Shown here one piece after another: positions 5,724-7,218 of a stretch of 7,218 nucleotides of DNA. Below the pieces are notes generated by a model, which did no database searches, had not been told where the DNA came from, and worked only from the letters and a program-made list of their open reading frames with translations. The stretch is taken from the NCBI GenBank assembly GCA_016292335.1, contig JAECRX010000107.1, positions 1-7,218 of the forward strand, given 5' to 3'. The position numbers and the translations under genes are program-made. Numbering within the stretch: position 1 is the stretch's first letter; each line of letters begins with the position of its first letter. This stretch comes from Candidatus Sifarchaeum subterraneum. Lineage in GTDB: Archaea; Asgardarchaeota; Sifarchaeia; Sifarchaeales; Sifarchaeaceae.

Positions 5724-7145
5724 ATGAAACTTTGCTATATCATCATAGATGGACTCGCAACAAATACGTGGGAAACTGCAGTCAACATTTATCAAAATAC
5801 GCCCCTGAATATGATCAACGATACCAGTATAAAAATTGGAACAAATGTCGATATTTTTTCCGTTTCCCGACCAAGTCATATAGCTCTAAGTTACAGACTT
5901 TCACCATTCGAAACAAATCTAGTTGGAAATCGAATAGTTGATACAGAACAAATGAAAGTAATAAATCCCCCTCTAGATCAGTTTATTAATTATCAAAGCG
6001 TTTTCGATGATTTGAAGGAACAAGATCATTTATTACTTGGTTTTGGAAATAAAGGTTGTGGATTATCAGAGGGGGCCATTACGAAAGATGCACTGGATCC
6101 GGGAGATGAAGGAGGTCAAAGAACCTTACAAATCTACATGAGGATGACCTTTGAAGACAGAACCGAAAAAAACGCCAGTATGCAATATTCTCCCTTTGAT
6201 TTGATAGTGATTCCAAGCCTAGTTTGGAATCGAGAGAATGGAAAAAAGGAAGAATTTGTGGAACTAAATCGGAGACGGAAAGAAATTCGAAAGAAAGCTT
6301 TCGGTGGAACCCATATTGGAGTTGAAAAATTCGCAGAAATGGATGACGTAATGGCAGAAAAGGTAGTTGAGTTTGTTAAAACATATGAACCAACTGTTGT
6401 AACAGGAACTTTTGGTGGACCAGATAAAGCAATCCACACAGAAGGGACCCGCCACCCAAAGGCTGCTGAAGTTCTTAAAAATGCTATCGATAAAGTTTTT
6501 GATATAGTTCAAGCTATGGGAAGAGATACGTTCTTTGTTCTAACCGCTGATCACGGTAATACGGATACTCCACACATCATACCCATTACAAAAATAATTG
6601 ATAAATGGATGACTAAATTAAATATTGATTCAAATAACTATGCAGTTGCCACAGATGGCAGGAGAGGATTTCGCATCTGGTTTTCAGAAGATATCTTGAA
6701 TAACGGAAAGAAGAAAGTCTTTCAAATTCTGAAAAAACTAAAATCTATGGAATCCAACAGATGGGTACATTTGACCCCTGAAGAAGAAGAAATCCAAAAG
6801 ATTTTAGGACCTGATATCGGATACGATAGAGAAAAGTTTGGCCATATCATTGGTGCTGCAGCAGAAAATTATGGGTATGATGTAACTTATAGAAAAGCTA
6901 ATCATGGTGGTGTTACTCCTGGTTGTACCTATATCTACACATTCTTCTCGATTTACAATGGTAAAAGGCTAGTACAACCAAGAAATCTCGGGAAGATTAT
7001 AAAAACTTTCTCACATAAAAAGAACGGTGTTGCACTTTGGGATATCAACGCTATTGCCTTGACGTATATGGGAATTAGTTTATCTGAATATAACACTCCA
7101 AAAATCACCGTCAAGGATTATTTTGAGAATCTTAATTTAACATAG
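5724..7145 (+). CDS. Alkaline-phosphatase-superfamily hydrolase (phosphodiesterase/nucleotide pyrophosphatase-like)
   Basis: A 473-residue metalloenzyme predicted to cleave or transfer phosphate esters using two divalent metal ions. All expected motifs are present in order: the first metal Asp in IIIDG (Asp9); the nucleophile segment SVSRPSHIALSY, with Ser48 aligned to the Ser/Thr of 'T.PSH'; DKAIH (Asp234, His238); TADHGN (Asp276, His277); and ANHGG (His394). The end reads WDINAIALTYMGI, matching the 'DIAPTLLxLxGI' closing helix of the superfamily. There is no signal peptide or membrane helix, so it acts in the cytoplasm, unlike most nucleotide pyrophosphatases. It may be related to cofactor-independent phosphoglycerate mutases, which are also cytoplasmic, but their longer inserted domain is not evident. 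The insert at about 60-230 is unlike any I recognise, so the substrate is open. The start is set by GGGAGTGAT upstream. It is expressed alone from a long, structured leader. Confidence 0.88.
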   Translation: MKLCYIIIDGLATNTWETAVNIYQNTPLNMINDTSIKIGTNVDIFSVSRPSHIALSYRLSPFETNLVGNRIVDTEQMKVINPPLDQFINYQSVFDDLKEQDHLLLGFGNKGCGLSEGAITKDALDPGDEGGQRTLQIYMRMTFEDRTEKNASMQYSPFDLIVIPSLVWNRENGKKEEFVELNRRRKEIRKKAFGGTHIGVEKFAEMDDVMAEKVVEFVKTYEPTVVTGTFGGPDKAIHTEGTRHPKAAEVLKNAIDKVFDIVQAMGRDTFFVLTADHGNTDTPHIIPITKIIDKWMTKLNIDSNNYAVATDGRRGFRIWFSEDILNNGKKKVFQILKKLKSMESNRWVHLTPEEEEIQKILGPDIGYDREKFGHIIGAAAENYGYDVTYRKANHGGVTPGCTYIYTFFSIYNGKRLVQPRNLGKIIKTFSHKKNGVALWDINAIALTYMGISLSEYNTPKITVKDYFENLNLT

Positions 7146-7218
7146 TTAAAATAACTTGGCTTTGTCACATTCTCCTTTTCTGGGTTCGATGATGCGATCT
7201 CCGGGCAGAAACGCGGTC
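7146..7218 (-). CDS. C-terminal end of a converging gene, 3' fragment only
   Basis: On the minus strand the last 24 codons read TAFLPGDRIIEPRKGECD and then KAKLF before a TAA at 7148-7146. The composition is protein-like and the stretch is more GC-rich than the spacers. The stop directly abuts the TAG of the hydrolase gene, leaving no gap. The rest lies beyond the right edge and no family can be named. A plus-strand ATG near 7190 is the competing reading, so confidence is limited. Confidence 0.4.
   Translation of the reverse strand, partial: TAFLPGDRIIEPRKGECDKAKLF

Noticed and set aside
7160..7218. Possible tRNA because of GGGTTCGAT near the right edge
   Set aside because: No matching T-stem partner or acceptor stem is visible, and the bases are explained as well by a minus-strand coding end.
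1..7218. CRISPR array, attachment site or replication origin
   Set aside because: No regularly spaced direct repeats of suitable length, and no origin-type repeat cluster, were seen.

Overview
The window looks archaeal: it is AT-rich, has TATA/BRE-like promoter elements ahead of several genes, Shine-Dalgarno sites ahead of GTG/TTG/ATG starts, and long AT-rich spacers. The lineage cannot be fixed from this sequence alone. An uncultured archaeon of the Asgard or a similar group would fit, but that is a guess.

Layout. (1) 2-1231, plus: a phosphohexomutase (phosphomannomutase/phosphoglucosamine mutase family), cut by the left edge exactly in its catalytic-serine loop. (2) 1242-1500: a heavily decayed stretch that reads in broken frames like the C-terminal end of a DDE transposase. 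(3) 1740-3704, plus: a 654-residue protein with no signal peptide or membrane segment. It has a glutamate/proline-rich N-terminal tail and several beta-sandwich (DUF11/CARDB-like) modules separated by acidic linkers. (4) 3718-4077, minus: a probable small lysine-rich protein whose poly-lysine tail is encoded by a C/T-rich tract. That tract may also terminate gene 3 from the opposite direction. (5) 4081-4509: a palindromic TATA element, the remains of a minus-strand membrane-protein gene, and repeats just upstream of the next promoter. (6) 4528-5130, plus: a small protein with two membrane anchors and a PPC-like outside domain. (7) 5131-5723: a gene-poor spacer with a clear 9-bp hairpin, a TATA box, a G-rich patch and a second palindrome. 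(8) 5724-7145, plus: a cytoplasmic alkaline-phosphatase-superfamily enzyme of the phosphodiesterase/nucleotide pyrophosphatase or phosphoglycerate-mutase type. (9) 7146-7218, minus: the likely C-terminus of a converging gene.

The genes do not form an obvious operon. Each plus-strand gene is separated by 400-800 bases and appears to have its own promoter. The two enzymes (phosphohexomutase and AP-superfamily hydrolase) act on phosphorylated small molecules. The other two substantial proteins are beta-rich and probably serve binding or scaffolding roles. The two decayed stretches suggest an accessory, rearranging region. I see no convincing multi-gene system. The most unusual items are the intracellular multi-module beta-sandwich protein, the dual-use C/T-rich tract, and the structured spacers.
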